Shown: piece after piece, positions 7,041 to 16,118 of the stretch
Layout of the letters: each line of letters opens with the position of its first letter
How positions within the stretch are numbered: the stretch's first letter is position 1
DNA from: Shewanella sp. OPT22
GTDB lineage: Bacteria; Pseudomonadota; Gammaproteobacteria; Enterobacterales; Shewanellaceae
Direction of reading: 5' to 3'
DNA length: 37,942 nucleotides
Assembly (NCBI RefSeq): GCF_004168585.1
Contig: NZ_PGVH01000016.1
Span: 1-37,942 of the forward strand
Made by a program: the position numbers and the translations under genes
Notes under the pieces: model-generated
Told to the model about the DNA's origin: nothing
What the model saw: the letters and a program-made list of their open reading frames with translations, nothing else
Database searches by the model: none

Positions 7041-9467
7041 ATGCTTCAACAACAACACTTTTCAGAACTTGCAGAACAACTCAATCAGGCAAGGCTTTCC
7101 CGAGCCTCATCTTTAATGCAACCTATGCAGCAAAGACTATTTCGATTGATCCCTTTTTTGTTGCAGCATAATCATCAAGATTTACCTGGATTCATTAATA
7201 GTACAGTCCCTTGTGGCATCTATGACTTTTCTATGTCTGAAGAATTAAACGAAGACTGTGAAATTTTTAACTTTCCAATTCCTGCAACGGTTCCTGATAC
7301 ACCCTATGTTTTCGAAGGCTTATATGCCATGGGCAGCTTAGGAAGCTTTGGTCATAGTGCTTATAGCGATGTCGATATCTGGGTAGTTCACAAATCTGAG
7401 CTGGGAGAAAAACAGCTTAAATCATTAAGAAAAAAATTAGACAAGCTAAGCCAATGGTTCTTGCACTATGACTTGGAAGTCAACTTTTATTTAGTACATC
7501 CATATCAATTTCGAAGTGCAGAAGAATTACAAAGCAGTAAAGTTCAACATCTTGGCAAAGAGCACAGTGGTAGTGCCCAACGTTGGCTACTTCTTGAAGA
7601 GTTTTACCGTTCTCAAGTGAAATTAGCAGGCCGAATTGTAGCCTGGTGGCCACACATTAAAGAACACCCGGACTTATTGCACTTGGGTGATGTGAGAGAA
7701 CTTTCTCCCAGTGAATATTTTGGTGCTTCATTATGGCACCTATACAAAGGGATAGAAAAGCCGCACAAAGCTTTCTTAAAAGTTTTGCTTTTAGAGGCTT
7801 ATGCCAATAATTACCCAAACCCAGACCTGTTAACTGACAAAATTTGGCAGCTCACTTATGAAGGTAATTTTTCTGTCGAAAACGACGCATATTTTGTGCT
7901 TTATGATTATTTAGAAACCTATTTGCTCGAACAACAAGATCTTCGTCGCTTAGATGTATTAAGACGTAGTTTTTATTTGAAGTGCGGTTTCAAACTTTCT
8001 GTCCAAACTGACTTTCCAGATTGGCGAATAGAAAAAATGCGCCAATTAACTAAAGATTGGAATTGGTCTGACAGCCTGATTGAAACACTTGATAATTGTA
8101 GAAATTGGCATTGCGGACAATTGAAATGGTTTAATGCTCAACTGAGTAATTTCATGCTAGCAAGCTATCAAACCTTACTCTCTTTTGCTTCAAAGCATCA
8201 ACTCGATGATAGTTTAAAAGTAGGAGAACTGAATGTGCTTTCTCGAAAGTTACATACCTTTTTCCACTCCAACGGTCACCAAATTAGTAAGCTCAATTGC
8301 CTGTGGAGTAATGATATAACAGAGGATGAGCTTGGTTATATTCAAAGTAACCGAGACGGCGATTATTATTTGTATGGCCACGCAAAAATTGCGCGAGAAT
8401 TATTAGGTAAATCACCACTTTGTCACTTTAAAACACAAGCTGGTTTATTGATGTGGGCTTGCTTTAATAAAGTATCTGTTGAACATACAGCTTGGTATAA
8501 AATTGGCACTCGAGAGCCTAAAAGTAGTGATTTAACTAAAATAAACAAACAGCTGATTCAGCGAATAAAATCAATGCCTGATGCATCAGCTATAACCAAA
8601 CAAGATTTATTCCAACCCTGGCATTACAGTCAGATCATCGTTTTGCTTAATCTAGAATCTGATCCCACTTGCGAATGGAATGGCCAAGAACTTATGGTCG
8701 ATGTGCTCAATGCAAACGTATTCTCCATGGGACGGAAAAAACAAAACTTGCTTGGCAGCATTGATATCTTAACCACAAACAGTTGGGGTGAGTGGCAGTG
8801 CCATTACTTTAAAGGTGAATTAGCAATTTTAGATTTAATCACCTTTATAACACCCGGCTTAAAACGGGCTAAAGATAATGTCTCCATTGAAGTATTAAGC
8901 TGTTCAAAACGATTACAAAATCAATTAGAACATTCGGTTGCTAAACTCATCCGTAATACTGTTCGATTGAGCTCTCAAGCAACAGATAACAATACACTTT
9001 TGCAACCTGTACATATCGGAGAACGACGTTACGGTATTTTTATTGATAGCCATAACATTGCTTGCCAAGATCTTCATGATCCGAAATCATTTTACCAACG
9101 AATAAGTTGCGATACCTTGACTCAACTTCCTCGACCAACACTGTGTGATGACCCGATGACATGCGCACCTCCTGTGATTTTGGATTATGCAGCACGAAAC
9201 GCCATTCAGTATTTTTTAAGGCAGCGTGGAGAGGACATAGAAGTCTTTGTACTTGATGATGCGAATGAACTGAGTCATTACATACAGCACAGCCAAACTA
9301 TAGAGCAATTGGTTTCAACCACCAGCAGACATTATGCGTTTGATGAGATAACCAATCATAAAAACCCGTTTAACCTTCCTCAGTTTTTTCAACTTGAAAG
9401 AATCGAAGGCCAATTACAGGTCATCCCTTTTGGCATGTCAGCAGAAGATCAATTGACAAACTTTTGA
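7041..9467 (+). CDS. cyaA: Class I adenylate cyclase
   Basis: 808 aa, slightly shorter than the E. coli enzyme. It makes cAMP from ATP and so feeds CRP. The N-terminal catalytic half carries the class I nucleotidyltransferase signature GSLGSFGHSAYSDVDIW (residues 98-114), with metal-binding Asp110 and Asp112. The C-terminal half would be the regulatory region that in enterics responds to the glucose PTS enzyme EIIA. The ATG at 7041 aligns with the family N terminus, although its RBS is weak (GAGCC), as often for cyaA, which is a poorly translated gene in E. coli. It is divergent from hemC and convergent with cyaY. Confidence 0.96.
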   Translation: MLQQQHFSELAEQLNQARLSRASSLMQPMQQRLFRLIPFLLQHNHQDLPGFINSTVPCGIYDFSMSEELNEDCEIFNFPIPATVPDTPYVFEGLYAMGSLGSFGHSAYSDVDIWVVHKSELGEKQLKSLRKKLDKLSQWFLHYDLEVNFYLVHPYQFRSAEELQSSKVQHLGKEHSGSAQRWLLLEEFYRSQVKLAGRIVAWWPHIKEHPDLLHLGDVRELSPSEYFGASLWHLYKGIEKPHKAFLKVLLLEAYANNYPNPDLLTDKIWQLTYEGNFSVENDAYFVLYDYLETYLLEQQDLRRLDVLRRSFYLKCGFKLSVQTDFPDWRIEKMRQLTKDWNWSDSLIETLDNCRNWHCGQLKWFNAQLSNFMLASYQTLLSFASKHQLDDSLKVGELNVLSRKLHTFFHSNGHQISKLNCLWSNDITEDELGYIQSNRDGDYYLYGHAKIARELLGKSPLCHFKTQAGLLMWACFNKVSVEHTAWYKIGTREPKSSDLTKINKQLIQRIKSMPDASAITKQDLFQPWHYSQIIVLLNLESDPTCEWNGQELMVDVLNANVFSMGRKKQNLLGSIDILTTNSWGEWQCHYFKGELAILDLITFITPGLKRAKDNVSIEVLSCSKRLQNQLEHSVAKLIRNTVRLSSQATDNNTLLQPVHIGERRYGIFIDSHNIACQDLHDPKSFYQRISCDTLTQLPRPTLCDDPMTCAPPVILDYAARNAIQYFLRQRGEDIEVFVLDDANELSHYIQHSQTIEQLVSTTSRHYAFDEITNHKNPFNLPQFFQLERIEGQLQVIPFGMSAEDQLTNF

Positions 9468-9509
9468 TACCGCAGCCATTCTCATACGAGATACCTGCGG
9501 CATACATGA

Positions 9510-9845
9510 CTAGAGATTCAATTCTATTTTTATTTCACTTTGCTTTTCGATGGAATCAACAATGTGAGAAGTAAACTCACAGTTGTTACGATCATCAAAC
9601 CACTTTTCGCCATCAAACTTAAAGTGGAAACCACCAAAACGAGTAGCTAACCAAATTTCATGCAATGGCTCTTGCTTGTTGATCACAATCTTTGAGCCAT
9701 CTTCGAAAGCAAGATCTAATACATTGCCACTGGCATTAATATCAACATCAGCGTCTTGTTCATCAATCGCAAACTCAATTGCTGTTTCAATTGCACTAAA
9801 AACTTCATCAACTTTGTGGTGATATTCAGTATCCGTCATTTTCAT
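9510..9845 (-). CDS. cyaY: CyaY, bacterial frataxin
   Basis: 111 aa, the frataxin-family length. It is a small acidic iron-binding protein that interacts with the IscS/IscU iron-sulfur assembly machinery and tunes cysteine desulfurase. Diagnostic stretches are [24 protein letters not shown] and [18 protein letters not shown]; the N-terminal helix is rich in Asp and Glu, as expected for the iron-binding ridge. The first ATG has AGGG 9-10 nt upstream. An ATG two codons later aligns slightly better with the E. coli start. The gene is divergent from lptM with a 77-bp promoter region between, and convergent with cyaA. Confidence 0.95.
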   Translation of the reverse strand: MKMTDTEYHHKVDEVFSAIETAIEFAIDEQDADVDINASGNVLDLAFEDGSKIVINKQEPLHEIWLATRFGGFHFKFDGEKWFDDRNNCEFTSHIVDSIEKQSEIKIELNL

Positions 9846-9922
9846 CGGACTATACCCTTTGCTTTTTTCGATTTGAATGCGATTATAACTCTTTATATCT
9901 TATCTGAAAGAACAGACTTTAC

Positions 9923-10105
9923 ATGAATAAGACGATTATTTTTTTAAGCTTGGTAATGTTACTTTCTGCGTGCGGTCAAAAAGGGCCTTTATACCTAGAG
10001 CCTAAAGCAGACAGTAACCAACCTAAAACAGAAAAAACAAAACCAACTCCAAAGAAAAAAGTAGCATCTGACGAGAAGAGTGATAAAGAACAAAACCAGA
10101 ATTAA
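9923..10105 (+). CDS. lptM: LptM (YifL) small outer-membrane lipoprotein
   Basis: 60 aa, a typical LptM. It has a short hydrophobic signal, the lipobox LSAC with Cys17, the family motif CGQKGPLYLEP right after the lipidated Cys, and a Lys/Pro-rich low-complexity tail. LptM associates with LptD-LptE, the lipopolysaccharide insertion complex, and helps its disulfide maturation. Only the N-terminal segment is conserved in the family, so the variable tail is normal. It is the first gene of the plus-strand cluster, 23 nt ahead of lysA, an adjacency conserved in many gammaproteobacteria. Confidence 0.95.
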   Translation: MNKTIIFLSLVMLLSACGQKGPLYLEPKADSNQPKTEKTKPTPKKKVASDEKSDKEQNQN

Positions 10106-10128
10106 TAGAGAAAACTAAAGGTAGCAGA

Positions 10129-11373
10129 GTGGATCATTTCAATTATCAAGGCTCACAGTTATACGCAGAAAACTGCAACATTCAAGACTTAGCAAAAAAA
10201 CACGGTACACCTATGTATGTGTATTCGCGTGCCACATTGGAACGTCATTGGCACGCATTTGATAAAGCAGTAGCCAAACATCCACATATGATCTGCTACG
10301 CAGTAAAAGCGAATTCCAACATTGCCATTCTTAATGTACTTGCACGTCTAGGCAGCGGTTTTGATATCGTATCGGGCGGTGAACTGGCACGTGTGATTGA
10401 AGCTGGCGGTGATCCACAAAAAGTCGTGTTCTCAGGCATTGGTAAAACCGCTGAAGAAATGGAATACGCTCTAAAGCAAAATATCTACTGCTTTAATGTT
10501 GAATCTATACCAGAACTAAAACTGTTAAGCCAAGTGGCAGCTAAGCTCAATTTGAATGCTTCAGTCTCACTTCGAATTAATCCCGACGTTGATGCAGGTA
10601 CACACCCTTATATCTCAACAGGCTTAAAAGAAAACAAGTTTGGTATATCAATGGATGATGCCATTGCCACATATCAGCTAGCAGCATCGTTACCTAATAT
10701 TGATATTAAAGGTGTCGATTGTCATATTGGCTCTCAGCTCACTGAAATACAGCCTTTTTTAGATGCAATGGATAGGCTGCTTGCTCTGATTGACGAATTA
10801 AAAAACCTAGGCATTCAGATTCATCACTTTGATATTGGTGGCGGACTCGGAGTACCTTATGACGGTGAGCAACCACCACACCCGGACGTATATGCTGCTG
10901 CCGTATTAGAGCGTTTAGGCGATAGAGATTTGAAATTAATTTTTGAGCCAGGTCGTGCCATTGCTGCAAATGCTGGGGTCTTTATTACTCAGGTTCAATT
11001 CCTTAAACAGAATCAAGATAAGCATTTTGCGATCGTTGATGGGGCAATGAATGATTTGTTACGGCCATCGCTCTACCAAGCTTTTCATAAGATTATCGAA
11101 GTTGAAAAATCAGACCACCCAAAACAAAATTATGATGTGGTTGGCCCAGTATGTGAAACCGGTGACTTTTTAGGAAAAAATAGAGAACTGGCCGTTGAAA
11201 GTGGCGACCTATTAGCTGTTCGCTCAGCTGGTGCTTACGGGTTTACCATGGCATCTAACTACAATACTCGCCCTCGCCCCGTAGAAATCTTAGTTGATGA
11301 TAATCAAGGCTATGTCATCAGGCATCGAGAAAAATTATCACAACTCTGGCAAGGCGAGCAGTTACTGCCGTAG
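10129..11373 (+). CDS. lysA: Diaminopimelate decarboxylase
   Basis: 414 aa, standard for the bacterial alanine-racemase-fold (group IV) PLP decarboxylase. It makes lysine from meso-diaminopimelate. PLP attaches to Lys60 in CYAVKANSN. HIGSQL, the PLP phosphate-binding GGGLGVPY and FEPGRAI are present, and the C-terminal active-site Cys is in GPVCETGDFL. The start is GTG with AAAGG upstream. Its linkage to dapF, the gene for the preceding pathway enzyme, supports the call. Together they control the split of meso-DAP between peptidoglycan and lysine. Confidence 0.97.
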   Translation: MDHFNYQGSQLYAENCNIQDLAKKHGTPMYVYSRATLERHWHAFDKAVAKHPHMICYAVKANSNIAILNVLARLGSGFDIVSGGELARVIEAGGDPQKVVFSGIGKTAEEMEYALKQNIYCFNVESIPELKLLSQVAAKLNLNASVSLRINPDVDAGTHPYISTGLKENKFGISMDDAIATYQLAASLPNIDIKGVDCHIGSQLTEIQPFLDAMDRLLALIDELKNLGIQIHHFDIGGGLGVPYDGEQPPHPDVYAAAVLERLGDRDLKLIFEPGRAIAANAGVFITQVQFLKQNQDKHFAIVDGAMNDLLRPSLYQAFHKIIEVEKSDHPKQNYDVVGPVCETGDFLGKNRELAVESGDLLAVRSAGAYGFTMASNYNTRPRPVEILVDDNQGYVIRHREKLSQLWQGEQLLP

Positions 11374-11406
11374 AATAGAAACATCACTACGAATAAGGAA
11401 AAGCAT

Positions 11407-12234
11407 TTGATCCACTTTACAAAAATGCATGGGCTGGGCAATGACTTTATGGTTGTTGATGGTATAACCCAAAATGTTTACTTTTCTCCAGATCAAGTAA
11501 AACGCCTTGCACATCGCAATTTTGGCATCGGTTTCGATCAGCTTTTGCTTGTTGAGCCTCCATACGATCCTGATCTCGATTTTCATTACCGTATCTTTAA
11601 TGCTGATGGCAGTGAAGTGGAGCAGTGTGGCAATGGGGCTCGCTGTTTTGCCCGTTTTGTAAAGAATAAAGGCTTAACACAAAAACATAAAATTCGGGTA
11701 AGTACTTCAACAGGGAAAATGACATTACGCCTTGAACGCGATGGTAATGTCACGGTAAATATGGGCGTTCCGATTCTTGATCCAAACCGCATTCCATTGA
11801 AGGCCAAAAAGACCGAAAAAACGTATTTGATCCAAGCAGATCAAAAAACATTCCTCTGTGGTGCTGTTTCTATGGGCAACCCGCACTGTGTTTTAGAAGT
11901 CGATGATATTGAAAAAGCACCCGTCGATGAAATTGGCGCTATACTTTCTACCCATGAGCGCTTTCCAAAAGGCGTTAACGTTGGCTTCATGCAAATCGTT
12001 GCACCAGATCATATAAAATTAAGAGTTTATGAGCGAGGTGCAGCAGAAACCCTAGCTTGCGGTAGTGGTGCTTGTGCTGCTGTGGTGGTAGGTCAACGTC
12101 TGAATAAATTACGTAAATCAGTTCGCGTCGATTTGCCGGGTGGTCGCCTCAAAATCTCTTGGGAAGGTGAAGGAAAACCACTGTGGATGACCGGCCCAGC
12201 TCAACATGTATATGATGGACAAATACAGCTATGA
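11407..12234 (+). CDS. dapF: Diaminopimelate epimerase
   Basis: 275 aa. It converts LL- to meso-diaminopimelate by a PLP-independent two-cysteine mechanism. The catalytic cysteines are in [11 protein letters not shown] (Cys74) and [11 protein letters not shown] (about Cys218). The start is an unusual TTG with AAGGA upstream; it gives [14 protein letters not shown], which aligns with the family N terminus, whereas the first ATG would remove part of the first strand. The gene is 33 nt after lysA and overlaps the next gene by 4 bp (ATGA). Confidence 0.97.
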   Translation: MIHFTKMHGLGNDFMVVDGITQNVYFSPDQVKRLAHRNFGIGFDQLLLVEPPYDPDLDFHYRIFNADGSEVEQCGNGARCFARFVKNKGLTQKHKIRVSTSTGKMTLRLERDGNVTVNMGVPILDPNRIPLKAKKTEKTYLIQADQKTFLCGAVSMGNPHCVLEVDDIEKAPVDEIGAILSTHERFPKGVNVGFMQIVAPDHIKLRVYERGAAETLACGSGACAAVVVGQRLNKLRKSVRVDLPGGRLKISWEGEGKPLWMTGPAQHVYDGQIQL

Positions 12235-12896
12235 CCAACACAGCGATGACCAAGAAACAAAGTGAATCTGAAAAGACATTACCTCAACTGGAAGCTGAAC
12301 TGGTATACGAATACCTCACCGACAATCCAGACTTTTTTGAGAAATACCCTGATTTATTGGCAACCATTCGATTGCCCCATCAACAAAGAGGAACCGTTTC
12401 GATTGTTGAGCGTCAACAAGAAGCGCTTCGCCAAAAAGTGGTTAGGCTTGAAGAAGAAGTGACCACGTTGATGAACATCGCAAGTCAAAATGAGCGCATT
12501 TTACGTTTTAATACTGATCTGGCCTTTAAGCTAATGACCTGTGAGGATTTCGACACCTTACGAAGACTACTGGCTGATGAATTAAAGAGTGAATTCGGTT
12601 TTACAAATGTACGTTTAATTACCGTGCATAAAATTGAAGATGAAGTCATGCAGATCTGGAAGAACCGTATGAGTGGTGGTTTCTATTTAGGTCGACTCAC
12701 ACAAAACGAATCACAAAAACTGTTTGGTAGCCAAGTTGGTTCAGTCGCATTATCTCGTTTAACGCCTGAATCTGAATGTAAGCGTATTATCCTTGCTGTT
12801 GCCAGCCCAAATGCTGCACATTTCCAGCCTGATATGGACACATTATTTTTAGCTCAGCTGTGTAAATTGCTAAATTTCAAGCTCAGTCAGTTTTGA
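12231..12896 (+). CDS. DUF484 family protein (YigA-like), GAF-like fold
   Basis: 221 aa, DUF484 family, found almost always between dapF and xerC. Residues about 20-50 ([19 protein letters not shown]) are the family hallmark. A coiled coil follows (about 60-90, [20 protein letters not shown]), then a GAF-like sensor domain. No catalytic residues are apparent. The function is unknown; conserved linkage to xerC suggests, without proof, a link to chromosome processing or simple operon inheritance. The ATG overlaps the dapF stop, and an alternative ATG lies five codons in. Confidence 0.92.
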   Translation: MTNTAMTKKQSESEKTLPQLEAELVYEYLTDNPDFFEKYPDLLATIRLPHQQRGTVSIVERQQEALRQKVVRLEEEVTTLMNIASQNERILRFNTDLAFKLMTCEDFDTLRRLLADELKSEFGFTNVRLITVHKIEDEVMQIWKNRMSGGFYLGRLTQNESQKLFGSQVGSVALSRLTPESECKRIILAVASPNAAHFQPDMDTLFLAQLCKLLNFKLSQF

Positions 12897-12897
12897 T

Positions 12898-13800
12898 ATG
12901 ACTGAGCCGTTTCTATCCGACCCACATATTTTACAGTTCCAACGCTACTTAACGTCTGAACGCCAACTCTCACCTCATACTGTTAAAAATTATCTAAAAG
13001 AATTGCAACGCATACAACAATGTCTACCTGAGACAACAGCATGGACTGACATTACTTTTGAGCACTTACAAAATGCGCTGGCTAAAATCCATCGTCAGGG
13101 ATTAAGCCCTCGTTCAATCGCACTGACACTCTCAGCCACTAAGCAGTTTTTTAAACAGTTATACAAACGAGGAATCATTGACGCCGACCCCAGTACCTCG
13201 TTGAAAGCGCCGAAACAGAACAAGCACCTACCAAAAAACCTTGATGCTGATAGTGTCGACCATCTGCTTAATATCGAGACCACAGATGAATTGTCATTTC
13301 GTGATAAAGCCATTATGGAACTTTTCTATTCCAGCGGTTTACGATTAGCTGAACTGGCTTCATTAAACCTTACTGACTTCGATACCAGCTACCACCAAGT
13401 TACTGTTATTGGTAAAGGTGATAAAGCTCGAGTACTACCAGTGGGAAAAGAAGCAAGAAAAGCCATTGAATCATGGTTAACGATTAGAGCCACATTACCT
13501 ACGATTGATGATGCACTGTTCATCACGAAACAAGGTAAACGTCTCTCGCATCGAAGTATTCAAGTCCGAATGAATAAGTGGTCACAACAACAAGGCTTAT
13601 CGACGAACGTTCACCCTCATAAACTAAGGCATTCGTTTGCGACTCATATGCTAGAATCCAGTGCTGATTTACGTGCAGTACAAGAGCTGCTTGGTCATGC
13701 CAATCTATCTACAACGCAAATTTATACTAGCCTTGATTTTCAACACCTCGCAAATGCTTATGACGGGACTCACCCACGAGCAAAAAGGAACAAGAAATAA
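12898..13800 (+). CDS. xerC: Tyrosine recombinase XerC
   Basis: 300 aa, the normal length for XerC. With XerD it resolves chromosome dimers at dif, under FtsK control at the septum. The N-terminal SAM-like core-binding domain spans about residues 8-95. The catalytic set is complete: Arg149 (SSGLRLAEL), Lys173 (GKGDKAR), His241 and Arg244 ([12 protein letters not shown]), His267 (LLGHANLST) and nucleophile Tyr276 (QIYTSLD). It starts 1 nt after the DUF484 stop and shares one base with yigB (TAATG). The location in the dapF-DUF484-xerC cluster favours the housekeeping enzyme over a phage integrase. Confidence 0.97.
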   Translation: MTEPFLSDPHILQFQRYLTSERQLSPHTVKNYLKELQRIQQCLPETTAWTDITFEHLQNALAKIHRQGLSPRSIALTLSATKQFFKQLYKRGIIDADPSTSLKAPKQNKHLPKNLDADSVDHLLNIETTDELSFRDKAIMELFYSSGLRLAELASLNLTDFDTSYHQVTVIGKGDKARVLPVGKEARKAIESWLTIRATLPTIDDALFITKQGKRLSHRSIQVRMNKWSQQQGLSTNVHPHKLRHSFATHMLESSADLRAVQELLGHANLSTTQIYTSLDFQHLANAYDGTHPRAKRNKK

Positions 13801-14522
13801 TGAGATGTTTTCTGAACCTACAGCCAATTAAAGTCATCAGTTTCGATTTAGATGACACGCTTTACGACAATCGTCCATATATCGACAAAGCAGAAACTGA
13901 ATTCCTCTTATTTATGAAACATCACTTTCCTGCCGAACATCAATGGGAAAGTCACTTTTGGTGGTCAGAGAAGAAAAAACTAGAGGCAGAAAACCCAGCA
14001 GTAAGCCATGACACATGGAAAAGTCGTGAAGATAACGCCTATCGAATTTTGCTCAATATGGGCTATTCACCTCAAGGTGCTAAAGCAGGTGCAAAAGCGG
14101 GGCTTGACCACTTCCTTCATTACCGCAGCGACTTTAAAGTGCCAGAGAAAAGCATCGAACTGTTGAAGCTTCTCGCCACGAAGTTCAAACTCATCGGCAT
14201 TTCGAATGGCAACGTCGACCCTAAACGAATTGGCATTGCACAGTATTTCGAATTCATATTACATGCGGGTAATGGTCATCGAATGAAACCAGCACCGGAT
14301 ATGTTCATTGAATCCTGCTCTCGTCTTCAAGTGCAACCACAAGAAATACTTCATGTTGGAGATAACTTTGCTGCAGATGTTGTGGGTGCCCGTTTATTTG
14401 GCTGCCAAGCAGCATGGCTTAATCCAGCCTTTGGGCGAGTTGAGAAAGAGCTACCTGACTCACTATTACCGCACATCAGTTTAGACAGTGTTTTCGAGTT
14501 AACTAGCCTAACTGATAGCTAA
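13800..14522 (+). CDS. yigB: YigB-type HAD hydrolase (FMN/sugar phosphatase)
   Basis: 240 aa. It is a HAD-superfamily phosphatase with the nucleophile motif SFDLDDTLYDN (about residues 15-25), motif II ISNGN, a Lys in HRMKPAPDMF and the acidic motif HVGDNFAADVVGA. In E. coli YigB dephosphorylates FMN and other small phosphates and is encoded directly after xerC, as here. The start overlaps the xerC stop by one base. The last 20 bp overlap the 3' end of yqfB on the other strand. Confidence 0.92.
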   Translation: MRCFLNLQPIKVISFDLDDTLYDNRPYIDKAETEFLLFMKHHFPAEHQWESHFWWSEKKKLEAENPAVSHDTWKSREDNAYRILLNMGYSPQGAKAGAKAGLDHFLHYRSDFKVPEKSIELLKLLATKFKLIGISNGNVDPKRIGIAQYFEFILHAGNGHRMKPAPDMFIESCSRLQVQPQEILHVGDNFAADVVGARLFGCQAAWLNPAFGRVEKELPDSLLPHISLDSVFELTSLTDS

Positions 14523-14820
14523 TTACATATAAATCTTCGATATCAGGATAAATTTCACGGATGATTTTCTTAAGTTCTGGTAACGCCATGTATTCTTGTA
14601 GAGCGTGAAATTCATTCAGCTCATCAAATTTAATGGGAATTACAGATAAGATTGTGATATCACAAAAATGACGGTCAGTTTCTAAAGTATGAACAGACAC
14701 CGAAGTGCCCGGTACGTAGTGACTCTCTGATTCGTCACGAATGGTTATCGTTTTATCACCTGAAACGATAATAGGTTCAAATCGTTCAAAAAATGTGATT
14801 TTTGTTGATGCTCTGTCCAT
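14503..14820 (-). CDS. yqfB: YqfB-type ASCH-domain N4-acetylcytidine amidohydrolase
   Basis: 105 aa from the ATG at 14820; an in-frame TTG 15 nt upstream is a weaker choice, and the E. coli homologue has about 103 aa. The signature SGDKTITIRDESESHYVPG and the C-terminal LPELKKIIREIYPDIEDLYVI are those of YqfB, a small ASCH enzyme that hydrolyses N4-acetylcytidine. The catalytic Lys and Thr correspond to Lys23 and Thr26 here. It lies just downstream of the ilvE terminator, with little room for a leader, and is convergent with yigB. Confidence 0.9.
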   Translation of the reverse strand: MDRASTKITFFERFEPIIVSGDKTITIRDESESHYVPGTSVSVHTLETDRHFCDITILSVIPIKFDELNEFHALQEYMALPELKKIIREIYPDIEDLYVISYQLG

Positions 14821-14842
14821 GAATTCAAAGTCCAAAAATAAA

Positions 14843-14862
14843 AAAGCCCAATTAAGGGCTTT
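14843..14862 (-). terminator. Rho-independent terminator after ilvE
   Basis: AAAGCCC AATTAA GGGCTTT forms a 7-bp stem with a 6-nt loop. On the minus strand it is followed by a T-run (TTTTTTATTTTT), placing it 22 bp after the ilvE stop. The T-rich other side suggests some bidirectional activity. Confidence 0.85.
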
Positions 14863-14884
14863 ATTTTATCGATAAAACATCACT

Positions 14885-15976
14885 CTAACCGTGCTGACGC
14901 TCAACTTTTTGTACCCAGCCAGCAGGTGCTTCAACATTACCCAACTGCATCCCCGTATAAAGCTCATACATTTTCTTTGTGATAGGACCAACGTTACCGT
15001 CACCTACGGTAATAACACGTTTATCTTCAAAGATATAAAAACCTACAGGCGAAACTACTGCCGCAGTACCAAAGCCACCAGCTTCGACAATTTCACCAGA
15101 CTCGATGTCAGCAATGAAATCTTTTAGATAAACGGTTTCTTGTTTTACTTCACAGCCAAGCATCTCACCCATTTCTAACATAGAAAGTGAGGTGATTGAT
15201 TTTAGAATGGTATCTGTAAACTCTGGAATGATTATCGTACCGTCTTTGCGCACATGGAAGTGATTCATCGCACCCACTTCTTCAAGCTTGGTATTGGTTG
15301 AATCAAGATAAAGTACTTGCGCCGCACCAAAATCAGCCGCATGTTTAGCTGCACGCAATGAGGCTGCATAATTACCTGCGGCTTTTGATGAGCCTGTACC
15401 GCCAGGTACCGCTCGATGGTAGGTTTCTGTAATTAATAAACGAATGGCATTATTCGCCCCTGTTTTGTAATAAGCACCACTTGGGCTCATCACAACACAA
15501 AAAGTATATTTTTCACTTGGGCTAACGGACAATCGGTCTTCCGTTGCAAAAATAAATGGACGAATATACAGACAAGCGCCCTGCTGCTTCGGAAACCATA
15601 GCCTATCAATATCAATCAATGCATGGATCGCTTGCTGCTGAATTGTTTCATCAAGATGAGGAATACAGACTATCTCTGCAGAGTTATTCATGCGCTCGGC
15701 ATTCTTATCGATACGCCACGTATAAATCTCACCATCATCACGCATAAAGGCTTTAGCACCTTCGAAAATAGATTGGCCATAGTGAATACACATTGCCCCA
15801 GGCATCATTTCAATTGGGCCATAAGGAACGATTCGAGCGTTCTTCCACTCACCGTCTTCATAGTCCATTAAGAACATATGATCTGTTCTTAAGCGACCAA
15901 AACCAACTTCACCTTCTGGTATAAATTGTTGTTGACGACGTTCCGAATCTGACTTCAATTGGTAATCTATTTGCAT
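14885..15976 (-). CDS. ilvE: Branched-chain amino acid aminotransferase, long (363-aa) type
   Basis: 363 aa, fold-type IV PLP aminotransferase for the last step of Leu, Ile and Val synthesis and the first step of their breakdown. The length and motifs (PGGTGSSKAAGNYAASL with the PLP Lys; TKLEEVGAMNHF) fit the longer, eukaryote-like BCAT class rather than the roughly 309-aa E. coli IlvE. It stands alone, away from an ilvGMDA cluster. A small hairpin (TAAAGG, 5-nt loop, CCTTTA; 15979-15995) sits 2 nt before the ATG and includes the only purine-rich RBS candidate, so translation may be restrained. A CRP-like site lies about 90 nt upstream. Confidence 0.94.
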   Translation of the reverse strand: MQIDYQLKSDSERRQQQFIPEGEVGFGRLRTDHMFLMDYEDGEWKNARIVPYGPIEMMPGAMCIHYGQSIFEGAKAFMRDDGEIYTWRIDKNAERMNNSAEIVCIPHLDETIQQQAIHALIDIDRLWFPKQQGACLYIRPFIFATEDRLSVSPSEKYTFCVVMSPSGAYYKTGANNAIRLLITETYHRAVPGGTGSSKAAGNYAASLRAAKHAADFGAAQVLYLDSTNTKLEEVGAMNHFHVRKDGTIIIPEFTDTILKSITSLSMLEMGEMLGCEVKQETVYLKDFIADIESGEIVEAGGFGTAAVVSPVGFYIFEDKRVITVGDGNVGPITKKMYELYTGMQLGNVEAPAGWVQKVERQHG

Positions 15977-16061
15977 ACTAAAGGTTGTGCCTTTACATTG
16001 AAAAATTTGGCGTCAGACTAGGTTTCAGAGTGATCAAAGTCAAGTTTACAGCCCGTCCGAG

Positions 16062-16077
16062 CGTGATATAGATCACC
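16062..16077. promoter_or_regulatory. CRP-like operator between ilvE and the DUF1223 gene
   Basis: CGTGATATAGATCACC matches TGTGA-N6-TCACA at 8 of 10 conserved positions, with both GTGA/TCAC cores intact. It is about 86 nt upstream of the ilvE ATG, the usual range for class I activation, and 42 nt beyond the stop of the preceding minus-strand gene. The assignment rests on sequence match only. Confidence 0.55.
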
Positions 16078-16118
16078 AAAACCCTGTAAAGATAACAGGC
16101 CGAAATTAACGAAAGTGA

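Noticed and set aside
9470-9500. CCGCAG...CTGCGG inverted repeat between cyaA and cyaY as a terminator
   Set aside because: The stem is only 6 bp with a 19-nt loop and no U-run on either side.
12898-13800. Tyrosine recombinase as a sign of an integrated element
   Set aside because: The gene is XerC by context (dapF-DUF484-xerC-yigB) and complete motif set; no attachment-site repeats or phage genes nearby.
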